Source: Pseudofrankia sp. DC12 (GTDB lineage: Bacteria; Actinomycetota; Actinomycetes; Frankiales; Frankiaceae). From it: a stretch of 64,000 nt of DNA. The position numbers and the translations under genes were made by a program. Below are positions 26,369 to 34,906 of the stretch, piece after piece (the first letter of the stretch is position 1; every line of letters begins with the position of its first letter). The notes beneath the pieces were generated by a model. It was not told the DNA's origin, made no database searches, and saw nothing but the letters and a program-made list of their open reading frames with translations. Location of the stretch: positions 2,132,640 through 2,196,639 of the forward strand of contig NZ_KQ031391.1 in the NCBI RefSeq assembly GCF_000966285.1, read 5' to 3'.

Positions 26369-27235
26369 GTGAAGCTGTCTGACACAGCGGCCGCCGTCTC
26401 CGCCGCCTCGACCGGCGCCGTGGGTGAGCCCACCGGCGAGAGCTGGCCGACCCCGGCGGACGATCTCGCTCTCGCGCTCAGCCTCGCCGACGCCGCCGAC
26501 AAGATCACGCTGGCCCGCTTCCAGGCGGTGGACCTGCGGGTCGAGTCGAAGCCGGACAACACCCCCGTGTCGGACGCGGACACCGCGGTCGAGTCGATGA
26601 TCCGCGAACGGCTGACGGCCGCCCGCCCGGCCGACGCCGTCCTCGGCGAGGAGGAGGGGCTCGCCGGCGCGGGCGACGCCAAGCGGCGCTGGATCCTCGA
26701 CCCGGTCGACGGCACCAAGAACTTCGTCCGCGGCGTACCGGTCTGGGGCACCTTGATAGGGCTGGAGGTCGACGGCGAGATCGTCGCCGGCGTCGCGAGC
26801 GCCCCGGCGATGGGCCGGCGCTGGTGGGCCGCCAAGGGCGGGGGCGCGTTCACCCGTACCGCCACCGGCGACACCCGGGCGCTGCGGGTCTCTTCGGTCG
26901 CGCGGCTGGAGGACGCCTTCCTGTCCTTCGCGTCGATCGAGAGCTGGACCGAGCGCGACCGGCTGCCCGAGCTGCTGCACCTGGCCGCGCAGGTCTGGCG
27001 GAGCCGGGCCTACGGCGACTTCTGGTCGCACATGATGGTCGCCGAGGGCGCCGTCGACGTCGCCGCCGAGTCGGTCGTGTCGCTGTGGGACCTGGCGGCG
27101 CTCCAGATCATCGTCGAAGAGGCCGGCGGCCGGTTCACCGACCTGCGCGGGGTGCGCGGCGCCGGTCACGGCACGGTACTCAGCTCGAACGGCCTGCTGC
27201 ACGACACCGCGCTCGTCTCGTTCAAGACCGAGTAA
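26369..27235 (+). CDS. hisN: Histidinol-phosphatase, inositol-monophosphatase family
   Basis: Mg-dependent phosphatase of histidine biosynthesis, 288 residues. The metal motifs are VLGEEEGL (Glu94-96 region), [15 protein letters not shown] (Asp111, Asp114) and [17 protein letters not shown] (the C-terminal Asp). The spacing GEEEG to DPVDGTKNF is that of HisN/IMPase proteins. A 30-residue Ala/Ser/Thr-rich N-terminus is extra. The start GTG 26369 has no strong ribosome-binding site. The HisN name follows the aroA-rsgA-hisN context; another monophosphate substrate remains possible. Confidence 0.9.
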   Translation: MKLSDTAAAVSAASTGAVGEPTGESWPTPADDLALALSLADAADKITLARFQAVDLRVESKPDNTPVSDADTAVESMIRERLTAARPADAVLGEEEGLAGAGDAKRRWILDPVDGTKNFVRGVPVWGTLIGLEVDGEIVAGVASAPAMGRRWWAAKGGGAFTRTATGDTRALRVSSVARLEDAFLSFASIESWTERDRLPELLHLAAQVWRSRAYGDFWSHMMVAEGAVDVAAESVVSLWDLAALQIIVEEAGGRFTDLRGVRGAGHGTVLSSNGLLHDTALVSFKTE

Positions 27236-27248
27236 CGGACAGCCGGCG

Positions 27249-27974
27249 GTGGCCATCGGGTTCGCGCATCGGGGAGCGCCGGCCTGGTACCAGCGGGAGA
27301 ACACCCTGGCCGCGTTCGACCGGGCGCTGGCCCGCGGCGCCTCCGGGCTGGAGTCGGACGTCTGGCTCACCGCCGACGGCGTGCCCGTCCTGCACCACGA
27401 CGAAGAGCTCGGGCCAGCCCGGATGCGGGCGAAGGTGCCGGAGCTGACGGCTGGGCGGCTGCCCGGCTGGCTGCCGACGCTGGCCGCCTTCTACCAGCGG
27501 TTGGGCACCGGCTTCGAGTTCAGCCTCGATGTGAAGACCCCGGCGGGCGAGACGGCCGACGCGGCGGTGGCCGCCGTGGTCGGGGTGGCCCGGGCGGCGG
27601 GCGGCGCGGGCGCGGTGCGGCGGCTGTGGATCTGCGGGCCACTGGGGTGCCTGCGGGCCTGGCGGGAGCTCGACCCGGATGTCCAACTGGTCAGCTCGAC
27701 CTCGGTCCGCGAGATCCGCGCGAGTGGCGGGATCGGACCATATGCGCGTTCGCTGGTTGAAGCCGGGGCGAACGCGCTCAATCTTCGGTCACGGGACTGG
27801 GTCGCGCCGACCGCGGCGATGGCGGGTGTGGCCCACGATCACGGGCTGCTGGCGTTCGGCTGGGACGCCCAGCGGCCGGCGACCCTGCGCAGGCTGCTGG
27901 GCTACGGCCTAGACGCGGTCTACAGCGACCATGTCGACCGGTTGGTGGCGGCAACGGCCAACAGCTCGGCCTGA
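27249..27974 (+). CDS. Glycerophosphodiester phosphodiesterase, second copy
   Basis: GDPD-family enzyme of 241 residues. IGFAHRGAPAWYQRENTLAAF contains the catalytic His-Arg and the Glu of the metal site; GLESDVWLTADGVPVLHHDEEL has the Glu/Asp ligands and second His. Sequence differs widely from the paralogue at 10.7 kb. GTG 27249 starts 13 bases after hisN, with GACAGCCGGCG upstream and a weak Shine-Dalgarno, so it is probably co-transcribed with hisN. No signal peptide. Confidence 0.9.
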   Translation: MAIGFAHRGAPAWYQRENTLAAFDRALARGASGLESDVWLTADGVPVLHHDEELGPARMRAKVPELTAGRLPGWLPTLAAFYQRLGTGFEFSLDVKTPAGETADAAVAAVVGVARAAGGAGAVRRLWICGPLGCLRAWRELDPDVQLVSSTSVREIRASGGIGPYARSLVEAGANALNLRSRDWVAPTAAMAGVAHDHGLLAFGWDAQRPATLRRLLGYGLDAVYSDHVDRLVAATANSSA

Positions 27975-28294
27975 TCGGGACCCGCCGAACGCCCGCGCAC
28001 ATTGCCGCCGGTGGATTGTCCGTCTACCGCCAGTCAGTATTAGGAACAACGACGAGCCGGCGGGTGGCATCCGGAATCATGCGTCGATCCCCGCGTGACA
28101 TCAGGCCGCTACCGGGCGACGCAATTTTCATCGGCCTTCCGATCCCTGCGTCGTCGACGAAGCGGGCGCCGCGAACGGAAGCGCCCGATCATCCACCAGG
28201 AGGCTCGTCGGCTGGGCGCCGGACGGGTGCCCGAGAGGTCCCGTCGCCCGGGTGACGTTGGGCGTGGGCGACGGTCAGCCGAATCGGTGCACGG
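27975..28294. other. Convergent intergenic region
   Basis: 320 bases of lower GC without a supported gene, between the second glycerophosphodiesterase and the small minus-strand protein. The open frames present have no codon bias. Nothing distinctive was seen apart from AT-richer stretches such as CAATTTTCATCGG near 28120. Confidence 0.4.
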
Positions 28295-28498
28295 TCAGCC
28301 CTCGTCGACCACGGCGACTTTCAACATCTGCGCCGGAAAGCCGGTCCGCTGTGCGACGTTATCCACCGAGTAGCCCTGGCGTACCAGGTCACGAGCCTGG
28401 TCGAGAGTCCAGCCGCGGCCCGGGTCGAAGCGGGTCACCACAACCTCGCTCGAGTCACGACGTTCCTCGGGCCAGCTGAGACGTGCACGGCGTGCCAA
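28295..28498 (-). CDS. Small conserved-looking protein, function unknown
   Basis: A 67-residue protein when started at TTG 28498, which has a perfect GGAGG seven bases upstream (GGAGGTCGATCC-TTG). An in-frame ATG at 28522 lacks a Shine-Dalgarno and would add eight residues. The N-terminal part is basic (LARRARLSWPEERRDSS); the C-terminal half, WTLDQARDLVRQGYSVDNVAQRTG, looks like a helix-turn-helix (DQARDL..GYSVDNVAQRTG). It could be a small DNA-binding protein. Strong third-position G/C bias supports coding. No family is recognised. Confidence 0.65.
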   Translation of the reverse strand: MARRARLSWPEERRDSSEVVVTRFDPGRGWTLDQARDLVRQGYSVDNVAQRTGFPAQMLKVAVVDEG

Positions 28499-28855
28499 GG
28501 ATCGACCTCCGAATAGTTCCATCGGGGCGTCCGGGGGTCTCCCCCCAGGGCAGACATTGCGGGGCCGGTGGGCCAACGGCGAACAAGGTGACCCGACCGT
28601 GTCTGCAGCCGTCACCAACGAAGGTCGCATTCGCCGCGAACTGTTGTGCCACGAACTGGTGCCCGGCGAGCTGGTTCCCAACGACCGATGCGAGTGACCG
28701 ACGCCGCTTGCTCTACGGTAGCGCTTCCTCGGGACCAAATGTGGAACATACCCGTGCCGCTTGTCACCACCCTGCCCGAGCTTCACGCGATCTTCTCCTG
28801 ACGGCCGGCGCCACGGAAGATCACCAACCGTTCGTTCGGGATATCAGCGCGCACG
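28499..28855. other. Intergenic region between small protein and hydrolase
   Basis: About 357 bases with no supported gene and reduced GC content. Open frames extending the small protein upstream (to 28786) show no codon bias. Likely promoter for the small minus-strand gene; no specific element identified. Confidence 0.4.
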
Positions 28856-30106
28856 TCAGCCGGCTTTGAATAGACGCCCGGTCCGGTCGGTTCGGCCGGC
28901 ATCCCGCTCGACGCCGGCTGGCTGCTCGAGGTGGCCCGCGGGCTCGGCTCGGCCCGCGGGGCCCGGCTGACCTCCGGAATCGTCGGGCCGGGCCCTCGGC
29001 TCCGAGGCCGGCCGGGCGGCTTCCTCGGCCGGCGCGTCCGGCGGCAGGGCTCGCGACCGCAGCAGCGCGCGCCACTCCCGAACGGTATGGCCGCCCGGCC
29101 GCGTGGTCGCGAAGAAATCGGCAAGGACAGCCTGAAAACGGTCCGGGTCGGTGTGGTGCGGGAAATGACCGGCCTCCGGGAAGATCTCCAGTCGGCTGCC
29201 CGGCATCGCCTCGTGGGCAATCCGCGCGTGCTCGACCGGGATGACCGCGTCGTGCGCACCCCACATGATCAACGTCGGCATGCCCTCGGCGAGGTAACAG
29301 CGGTCCAGCATCGTGATCGCCTGGCCTCGCGCGTCCACGGCGGAACGCAGCGTTCGCAGGAACGCGGCCCGCGCCTGCCCGGTCGCGAGCCCGCCGAAGA
29401 CCCGGGCCACCTCGTCCGAGTCGCGGCCGAGATCGGTGCCCAGCAGGCCGAGGGCACTGATCGCCCCGTGCCCGGCGAGCCGGGCCGCCGGTAGCCGCAG
29501 CAGCGAGAGCAGCGCCTCACCGCCGGGCGAGGCGGCCAGCCGCAGCAACGGGCTGACCTGCGGTCCCACCCCGCCGGTCCCGACCAGGACCAGCCGCTCA
29601 CACCGCTCCGGGAACTGGTAGGCGAACTGCATCGCCACGCCGCCACCGAGCGAATGCCCCACCACCGTGACCCGCTCGATGCCGAGGACCGTCAACAGGT
29701 CCCGCATCCCGCAGGCGAACCCGCCGACCGAGTAGTCACCGCGCGGCTTGTCGGAAAGGCCGTGGCCCAACAGGTCAGGGGCGATGACCGTGTGCCGGTG
29801 GGCAAGTCCCGGGAGGACCGGGAGCCACGTCGCCGAGCTGTCCCCGATGCCGTGGATGAGCAGGACCGGGGAGCCGCGCCCGGCGCGCAGATAGGCCCGA
29901 CGATGGCCGTGAACGGTCAGGAACCGGGGCGAAAGCCGGTCTTTGCGCCCCGCGGCGCCGGTCGCCTTGACGCCAGGCGCGCGGACCGCGGCGGCCTGGC
30001 GGCGACCGGCCTCGACAGCCCGGTCGCCACCCGCGCCCGCGACCGGCAGCGACGCCCCGCCCGCGCCAGTCGTCTCGTCCCCGTCGGCCGTCCGCATTGC
30101 GACCAC
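28856..30106 (-). CDS. Alpha/beta hydrolase
   Basis: Alpha/beta-hydrolase-fold esterase/lipase or C-C hydrolase-like enzyme, 416 residues, longer than the usual 280-300. GSPVLLIHGIGDSSATW (about 79-95) gives the oxyanion loop; the nucleophile Ser152 is in VTVVGHSLGGGVAMQ; IMWGAHDAVIPVEHA carries the acid and EAGHFPHHTDPDRF the His. The first 55 residues and last 75 residues (Pro/Arg/Glu/Gly-rich) flank the catalytic core and are probably disordered. GTG 30106 or ATG 30097 may be the start. It follows the aldehyde dehydrogenase gene on the same strand with a 115-base gap. Substrate unknown. Confidence 0.88.
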   Translation of the reverse strand: MVAMRTADGDETTGAGGASLPVAGAGGDRAVEAGRRQAAAVRAPGVKATGAAGRKDRLSPRFLTVHGHRRAYLRAGRGSPVLLIHGIGDSSATWLPVLPGLAHRHTVIAPDLLGHGLSDKPRGDYSVGGFACGMRDLLTVLGIERVTVVGHSLGGGVAMQFAYQFPERCERLVLVGTGGVGPQVSPLLRLAASPGGEALLSLLRLPAARLAGHGAISALGLLGTDLGRDSDEVARVFGGLATGQARAAFLRTLRSAVDARGQAITMLDRCYLAEGMPTLIMWGAHDAVIPVEHARIAHEAMPGSRLEIFPEAGHFPHHTDPDRFQAVLADFFATTRPGGHTVREWRALLRSRALPPDAPAEEAARPASEPRARPDDSGGQPGPAGRAEPAGHLEQPAGVERDAGRTDRTGRLFKAG

Positions 30107-30220
30107 TCGCCTTTCCCCCCGGGGTGGGGACGGGGGCGGCGCGAGGGATGACCCGCCGCGCCGCCCGTCGCCGGCCGCCTCGCGCCCGCGGGGCTCAGCC
30201 CATCAGGGCCACCGCGAGCC

Positions 30221-31651
30221 TCAGAACTCGAGATTGTGCATGACGTGCTTGATCCGCGTGTAGTCCTCGAGCCCGTAGATCGACAGATCTTTGCCGTATC
30301 CGCTCTTCTTGAAACCACCATGCGGCATCTCGGCCACGATCGGGATATGGGTGTTCACCCAGACCGCCCCGAAGTCGAGCCGCCGGACGACCCGCATCGC
30401 CCGGCCGTGGTCGGTCGTCCAGACGCTGGACGCCAGCCCGTACTCGACGCCGTTGGCCCACCGCACCGCCTCGTCCTCATCCGAGAACCGCTGCACGGTC
30501 ACCACCGGGCCGAAGACCTCCGACTGGGCGAGCTCGTCGTCCTGCCGCAGGCCGGCGATGACCGTGGGGGGGTAGAAGTACCCGGGCCCGTCCAGCGCCA
30601 CACCCCCCGTGACCACCTGGGCGTGTTCCGGCGTGCGGCTGACCATGCCGGACACGCGAGCCAACTGGTTGGCGTTGTTGAGCGGGCCGAACGCCGCGTC
30701 CTCGTCCGACGGCGGCCCGACCTTGGTGGCCCGGGCGGCGTCCCCGAGGGCCGCCACGAGGTCGTCGTAGATACCGGGCGCGGCAAGCACGCGGGTCGCC
30801 GCCGTGCAGTCCTGGCCCGCGTTGAAGTAGCCGGCGCCGGCGATGCCCTCGGCGACCTTCGCCGGGTCGACGTCGTCGAACACGACGACCGGCGCCTTGC
30901 CGCCGAGCTCCAGGTGGACCTTCTTCAGGTCGTCCGCGGCCGCCTTGGCGACCTCCATGCCGGCCCGGACGCTGCCGGTCACCGAGACCATCGCGGGCGT
31001 CGGGTGGGCCACCACGGCGCGGCCGGTGTCCCGGTCGCCACAGACGACGTTGAGCACGCCGGGCGGCAGGAACTCGGCCGCGATCTCGGCCAGCAGCAGG
31101 GTGCTCGCGGGGGTGGTGTCGGACGGCTTGAGCACCACCGCGTTGCCCGCCGCGATCGCGGGAGCGATCTTCCAGATCGCCATCATCAACGGGTAGTTCC
31201 ACGGGGTGACCTGGCCGCAGACCCCGATCGGCTCGCGCCGCACGTAGCTCGTGTGGCCGTGCATGTACTCGCCGGCCGAGCGGCCCTCCAGCAGCCGGGC
31301 CGCGCCCGCGAAGAACCGGACCTGGTCGGCCGACGGCGGAATCTCCTCGCTGAGAGTGAGCCCGACCGGCTTGCCCGTGTTGCGCACCTCGGCCGCCACG
31401 AGGTCGTCGGCCCGCTCCTCGATCGCGTCGGCGAGCTTCAGCAGCGCCCTGGACCGCTCGCTGGGCGTCGCGTCCCGCCAGCCCTCGAACGCCGCCGCCG
31501 CGGCGGCCATGGCCTTGTCCACGTCCGCGGCGCCCGACAGCGGCGCCTCCGCGTACTTCTCGCCGGTCGACGGGTCGATGACCGGCATCGTCCGGCCGTC
31601 GGCCGTCGGCACATACTCGCCGCCGATGAAGTTGCTCAGAACCTCGCCCAT
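30221..31651 (-). CDS. Aldehyde dehydrogenase, gamma-aminobutyraldehyde type
   Basis: NAD(P)-dependent aldehyde dehydrogenase, 476 residues from ATG 31651, which has GGAGAGGTCGG upstream. Catalytic residues: Cys282 in NAGQDCTAATR, Glu248 in HLELGGKAP, Asn151 region TPWNYPLMM; cofactor loop TGSVRAG. The NAGQDC motif and overall sequence favour gamma-aminobutyraldehyde dehydrogenase (putrescine to GABA route). Context agrees: an FAD oxidase diverges from it, and an Lrp regulator plus class III aminotransferase lie just beyond. It would act in the cytosol on the aldehyde made from polyamines by oxidase or transaminase. Confidence 0.92.
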   Translation of the reverse strand: MGEVLSNFIGGEYVPTADGRTMPVIDPSTGEKYAEAPLSGAADVDKAMAAAAAAFEGWRDATPSERSRALLKLADAIEERADDLVAAEVRNTGKPVGLTLSEEIPPSADQVRFFAGAARLLEGRSAGEYMHGHTSYVRREPIGVCGQVTPWNYPLMMAIWKIAPAIAAGNAVVLKPSDTTPASTLLLAEIAAEFLPPGVLNVVCGDRDTGRAVVAHPTPAMVSVTGSVRAGMEVAKAAADDLKKVHLELGGKAPVVVFDDVDPAKVAEGIAGAGYFNAGQDCTAATRVLAAPGIYDDLVAALGDAARATKVGPPSDEDAAFGPLNNANQLARVSGMVSRTPEHAQVVTGGVALDGPGYFYPPTVIAGLRQDDELAQSEVFGPVVTVQRFSDEDEAVRWANGVEYGLASSVWTTDHGRAMRVVRRLDFGAVWVNTHIPIVAEMPHGGFKKSGYGKDLSIYGLEDYTRIKHVMHNLEF

Positions 31652-32093
31652 CCGACCTCTCCAGTCCCCGACGTCCTGCTGACCACGCCTGTTGTGACAC
31701 CCGCCGCGCTGTTCGTCACGACGGTCCCACGCCGGCCCGGCGGACCTGCCACATCCCGGTTCACGAAACACGCCCGACCTGCGCCAGACATACGGATGCC
31801 GTCTCCAAACCGGGGTAGTACGGTCGAAGTCGGCGGTCTAAGGCAGACTAGAGCACGGATACCGTGCTTGTGGAGGTATCTCACCGGAGGGATCTCCGGA
31901 GCCGCGCCCCGCCGGGCCGACGCGGAGCCGCCGGATGCCGGGCGCAGCGGAGCGCCGGCAGTGATCCGGCGGCGGCCCAGCCCTCGGGCGGGACGAGGCG
32001 ACGACGAGAATCAGGCACAGATGACGCACCCCGTTCGGCGACAGGCTGGATGAGAGCCGGTGCGTGTATCGCTACGAAGGGTAGGCAGCCACC
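31652..32093. promoter_or_regulatory. Divergent promoter region of the amine-catabolism genes
   Basis: 442 bases between the aldehyde dehydrogenase (minus) and the FAD oxidase (plus). Two perfect short palindromes stand out: AGCACGG-ATA-CCGTGCT (31852-31868) and CCGGAG-GGAT-CTCCGG (31884-31899). Either may be an operator. No gene is supported here. Confidence 0.5.
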
Positions 32094-33470
32094 GTGGCTG
32101 ACGCGAGCCGGTTCCTCCGCCGCACGGCCGGGCTGCTGCCCGGCCGCAAGACGCCGCCCTCGGCGGGCCTCGTGGCCTCGCTCTGGACCGACCAGCTCGC
32201 CACACCGGTGACCGCGCGCCCCGCGCTGGCGGGCACGGTCAGCGCGGACGTGTGCATCGTCGGCGCCGGCTTCACTGGGCTGTGGACGGCCTACCATCTT
32301 GCCGGGCTCGCGCCGGACAAGCGGATCGTGGTGGTCGAGCGCGAGGTCGCCGGGTTCGGCGCCTCCGGCCGCAACGGGGGCTGGTGCTCGGCGCTGTTCC
32401 CGGTCGCGTCGCTGGCCGAAGCGATGCGACCGGCGCTCGCGGCGACCATCGACGAGGTCGGCCTGACCACCGCCGCGGAGGGCATCGACTGCGACTTCGC
32501 CAAGGCAGGCTACCTGCGCCTGGCGACCACGCCGGCCCAGGCGGCCCGCCTGCGGACCGACGCCGGTGACGGCTGGCTGGACGCGTCTGCCGTCGCGGCC
32601 CGGGTGCGCGTCGCCGGCGCGCTCGGTGGCACCTTCGACCCGGACTGCGCAGCCTTGTCCCCGGCCAAGCTGGTCCGCGGCCTCGCCGAGGCGGCCGAGC
32701 GGCGCGGCGTCTCGATCTACGAGGAGTCCGCCGCGCGCCGGATCTCGGCCGGACGGGTCGACCTCGCGGGCGGCACGGTCCGCGCCGACGCGGTGATCCG
32801 CGCGACGGAGGCCTGGACGCCAGAGCTGCCCGGCTGCTCCCGCGAGATCGCCCCGCTCTACTCGCTGATCATCGCCACCGAGCCGCTGCCGGCCGCCGTC
32901 TGGGACGAGATCGGCTGGCGGGAGCGGTTCACCCTCAACGACAACCGGCATCTGATCATCTACGCCCAGCGCACCGCCGACGGGCGCATCGTGCTCGGGG
33001 GCCGGGGCGCGCCGTACCACCTCGGCTCCCGGATCAAGCCGGCCTACGACCGCGAGGACACCGTCTTCGAGCACCTGCGCCAGACGCTCGGCACGCTGTT
33101 CCCGGCCGCCGCGCGAGCCGAGATCACCCACCGCTGGGGCGGCCCGCTCGGCGTGCCGCGCGACTGGACCCCGACCGTGCGCTTCGACCCGACGACCGGT
33201 CTGGGCAGCGGCGGCGGCTACGTCGGCGACGGCGTCGCCGCGGCGGCGCTGGCCGGCCGGACCCTCGCCGAACTGATCGCCGGGCACGAGACTCCGAACA
33301 CCAAGCTGCCCTGGGTCAACCGGACCCCGCGGCAGTGGGAGCCGGAGCCGCTGCGCTGGCTGGGCATCAACGCGGGCCGGATGGGCGCCGCCGCGACCGA
33401 CGCACGCGAGAACCGCACGGGCCGCCCCTCCCACCTCGGCAAGGCGCTGGAGCTGCTCACCGGCCACTGA
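32094..33470 (+). CDS. FAD-dependent amine oxidoreductase, PuuB-like
   Basis: DAO-family flavoenzyme, 458 residues. A 50-residue lead is followed by the dinucleotide-binding motif VCIVGAGFTGLWTAYHLA (GxGxxG at 57-62), acidic ribose-binding Glu in VVVEREVAGFGASGRNGGW. The SGRNGGW stretch is typical of gamma-glutamylputrescine oxidase (PuuB/OrdL) relatives. The C-terminal GSGGGYVGDGVAAAALAGRTLAEL closes the FAD site. It probably oxidises a polyamine derivative to the aldehyde handled by the divergent dehydrogenase. GTG 32094 has a GGTAGGCAGCCACC leader. Confidence 0.88.
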   Translation: MADASRFLRRTAGLLPGRKTPPSAGLVASLWTDQLATPVTARPALAGTVSADVCIVGAGFTGLWTAYHLAGLAPDKRIVVVEREVAGFGASGRNGGWCSALFPVASLAEAMRPALAATIDEVGLTTAAEGIDCDFAKAGYLRLATTPAQAARLRTDAGDGWLDASAVAARVRVAGALGGTFDPDCAALSPAKLVRGLAEAAERRGVSIYEESAARRISAGRVDLAGGTVRADAVIRATEAWTPELPGCSREIAPLYSLIIATEPLPAAVWDEIGWRERFTLNDNRHLIIYAQRTADGRIVLGGRGAPYHLGSRIKPAYDREDTVFEHLRQTLGTLFPAAARAEITHRWGGPLGVPRDWTPTVRFDPTTGLGSGGGYVGDGVAAAALAGRTLAELIAGHETPNTKLPWVNRTPRQWEPEPLRWLGINAGRMGAAATDARENRTGRPSHLGKALELLTGH

Positions 33471-33512
33471 GCCAACTCGCCCCGACCGGGGAAGGCTGGG
33501 CGCAGGAGGGAT

Positions 33513-33803
33513 CTAGTGGGACGGCCGGTTCCTCCAGCCATGGGCGGCACCGCCGCCGGGGCGGCCGTCGGCGGCCTCGGCGGCGGCCAGCAGGGCGCGC
33601 GCGAGCGCCGCGGCCTCGATCGGCGCCAGGTACGCGACGGCGAACGTGTCGAACATCGGCGACACCAGCCGAAGCAACACGATCGGCGCCTCCCCGGCGC
33701 CGGCCGGCGCTTCCGGCCTGACGGTGATCTCCGCACCGCCGACGTGGGTGACGAGTGTCCTGTCCGACGGGTCACGCTCGACCAGTGCCATGGGCCGTCC
33801 CAT
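33513..33803 (-). CDS. Hypothetical 96-residue protein
   Basis: Unrecognised. Counting from ATG 33803 it reads MGRPMALVERDPSDRTLV, then two beta-like stretches (AEITVRPEAP, PIVLLRLVSP) and a helix (IEAAALARALLAAAEAADG), ending in a Gly/His/Arg tail. Third-position bias is strong and composition balanced, so coding is likely. A longer frame to 34049 loses bias and runs into the repeat region. It follows the convergent oxidase gene by 42 bases. Function unknown. Confidence 0.6.
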   Translation of the reverse strand: MGRPMALVERDPSDRTLVTHVGGAEITVRPEAPAGAGEAPIVLLRLVSPMFDTFAVAYLAPIEAAALARALLAAAEAADGRPGGGAAHGWRNRPSH

Positions 33804-33979
33804 CCATCCCTGGGCGAGCCAGGCCTGGTCCGGCCGCCCTACCCCAGTCGGACTCCCAAGCCGATCCACTGGTTGTGCATCAGTTGTTTCACGTGAACCT
33901 TTTCCCGATGCGTCCCCAAATCGAGGCCCTGACCCGCGACCGAAACGGCGATCCAGCCACCAGCAGATCCGACGCAACC

Positions 33980-34110
33980 AGACGCCCTGGACCAGGCCCG
34001 CCAACGCGACCAAAGAACCCGACCTCCGCTGGAGGCCGACCACGAACATCCACGCCAGCTGGCAACAAACGTGGGAGGGCGCTCAGCGCCCGACTGGCGA
34101 CTGGTGGCCG
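33980..34110 (-). repeat. Modular intergenic repeat, copy 6 (weak)
   Basis: On the minus strand the core (34093 down to about 34061) reads GTCGGGCGCTGAGCGCCCTC then CCACGTTTGTTGCC, and GTCCAGGG occurs at 33992-33985. It lies downstream of the Lrp gene in the same orientation, like most other copies, but the distal modules have diverged. An adjacent inverted repeat, GGCGACTGGTGGCCGGA / TCCGGCCACCAGTCGCC (34096-34143), may be a terminator for the Lrp gene. Confidence 0.45.
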
Positions 34111-34143
34111 GACACCCCACGGCGTCCGGCCACCAGTCGCCAC
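34095..34143 (-). terminator. Long perfect hairpin downstream of the Lrp gene
   Basis: GGCGACTGGTGGCCGGA (34096-34112) has an exact complement TCCGGCCACCAGTCGCC at about 34126-34142, a 17-bp stem lying 36 bases after the stop of the Lrp-family gene. No T-run follows on the minus strand, so function as a terminator is inferred from strength and position. Confidence 0.65.
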
Positions 34144-34178
34144 CGGCGTCCGCTAGGCCGGCGCCCTCCGGGCGTCGG

Positions 34179-34667
34179 CTAGCGGACGCCCCAGGTGTAG
34201 GTCTGCTTGACCAGGCGCAGATAGACGAAGGTCTCCGTCTCGCGAACCTGCGGGAGCGCGCGAATGTGGTCGTTGACCAGCGAGATCAGGTGTTCGTCGT
34301 CCTCGGCGACGATCTCCAGCAACAGGTCGAACGACCCAGCCGTGATGACGACGTAGTCGACCTCCGGCAGCACGGCCAGCGCGTCGGCGACCACCCGGGT
34401 GTCGCCCGTCACGCGGACGCCGATCATCGCCTGGCGCTTGAACCCGACCCGCAACGGGTCGGTCACCGCGACGATCTGCATGATGCCGGCGTCCAGGAGG
34501 CGCTGCACCCGCTGGCGGACCGCGGCCTCGGACAGTCCCACCGCCGCGGCCATCGCGGCGTACGACCGCCGGCCATCCTGCTGGAGCTGTTCGATGATCG
34601 CCTTGTTGACGTCGTCCAGCAGCGGTTCGGCCAACGCGCGGCCACCTGGCGCCTTGCGTGTCTGCAC
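34179..34667 (-). CDS. Lrp/AsnC family transcriptional regulator
   Basis: Feast/famine regulator of 162 residues from GTG 34667, preceded by an excellent GAGGAGGAACCCG. The N-terminal helix-turn-helix is LDDVNKAIIEQLQQDGRRSYAAMAAAVGLSEAAVRQRVQRLL, and the C-terminal RAM effector domain is recognisable (GVRVTGDTRVVADAL, VDYVVITAGSFDLLLEIVAEDDEHL). It is divergent from the class III aminotransferase, which it probably controls along with the nearby aldehyde dehydrogenase and oxidase, as in related actinobacterial amine-catabolism loci. The effector is unknown; an amine or amino acid is likely. Confidence 0.93.
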   Translation of the reverse strand: MQTRKAPGGRALAEPLLDDVNKAIIEQLQQDGRRSYAAMAAAVGLSEAAVRQRVQRLLDAGIMQIVAVTDPLRVGFKRQAMIGVRVTGDTRVVADALAVLPEVDYVVITAGSFDLLLEIVAEDDEHLISLVNDHIRALPQVRETETFVYLRLVKQTYTWGVR

Positions 34668-34776
34668 CGGGTTCCTCCTCGCCCGCGCGTCCGGCCGCCG
34701 GCCGGCCCCGCACTGTGGCCATCGGAGTCGGTACGTCCTGGGACGGTGACCCACGGCGCGATGGCGGTTGCAATCG

Positions 34777-34814
34777 TATGACCTTGCCGTGACCGCCACG
34801 ATGCGGCAGTCATA
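34777..34814. promoter_or_regulatory. Candidate operator between Lrp and aminotransferase genes
   Basis: Imperfect inverted repeat: TATGACCTTGCCG (34777-34789) and CGGCAGTCATA (34804-34814), arms matching except for two extra bases on the left and 14 bases apart. It is placed between the divergent genes, so it could be the Lrp-type regulator's binding site. Confidence 0.45.
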
Positions 34815-34906
34815 TCGGGTAGTTCCTGCGGATTCCCTCGTAGAGCCGTCCGATCGGCTACGCTTTCAGCGTTGAGACTGCTCAACGCGGGTCTTGGAGG
34901 GCTACC

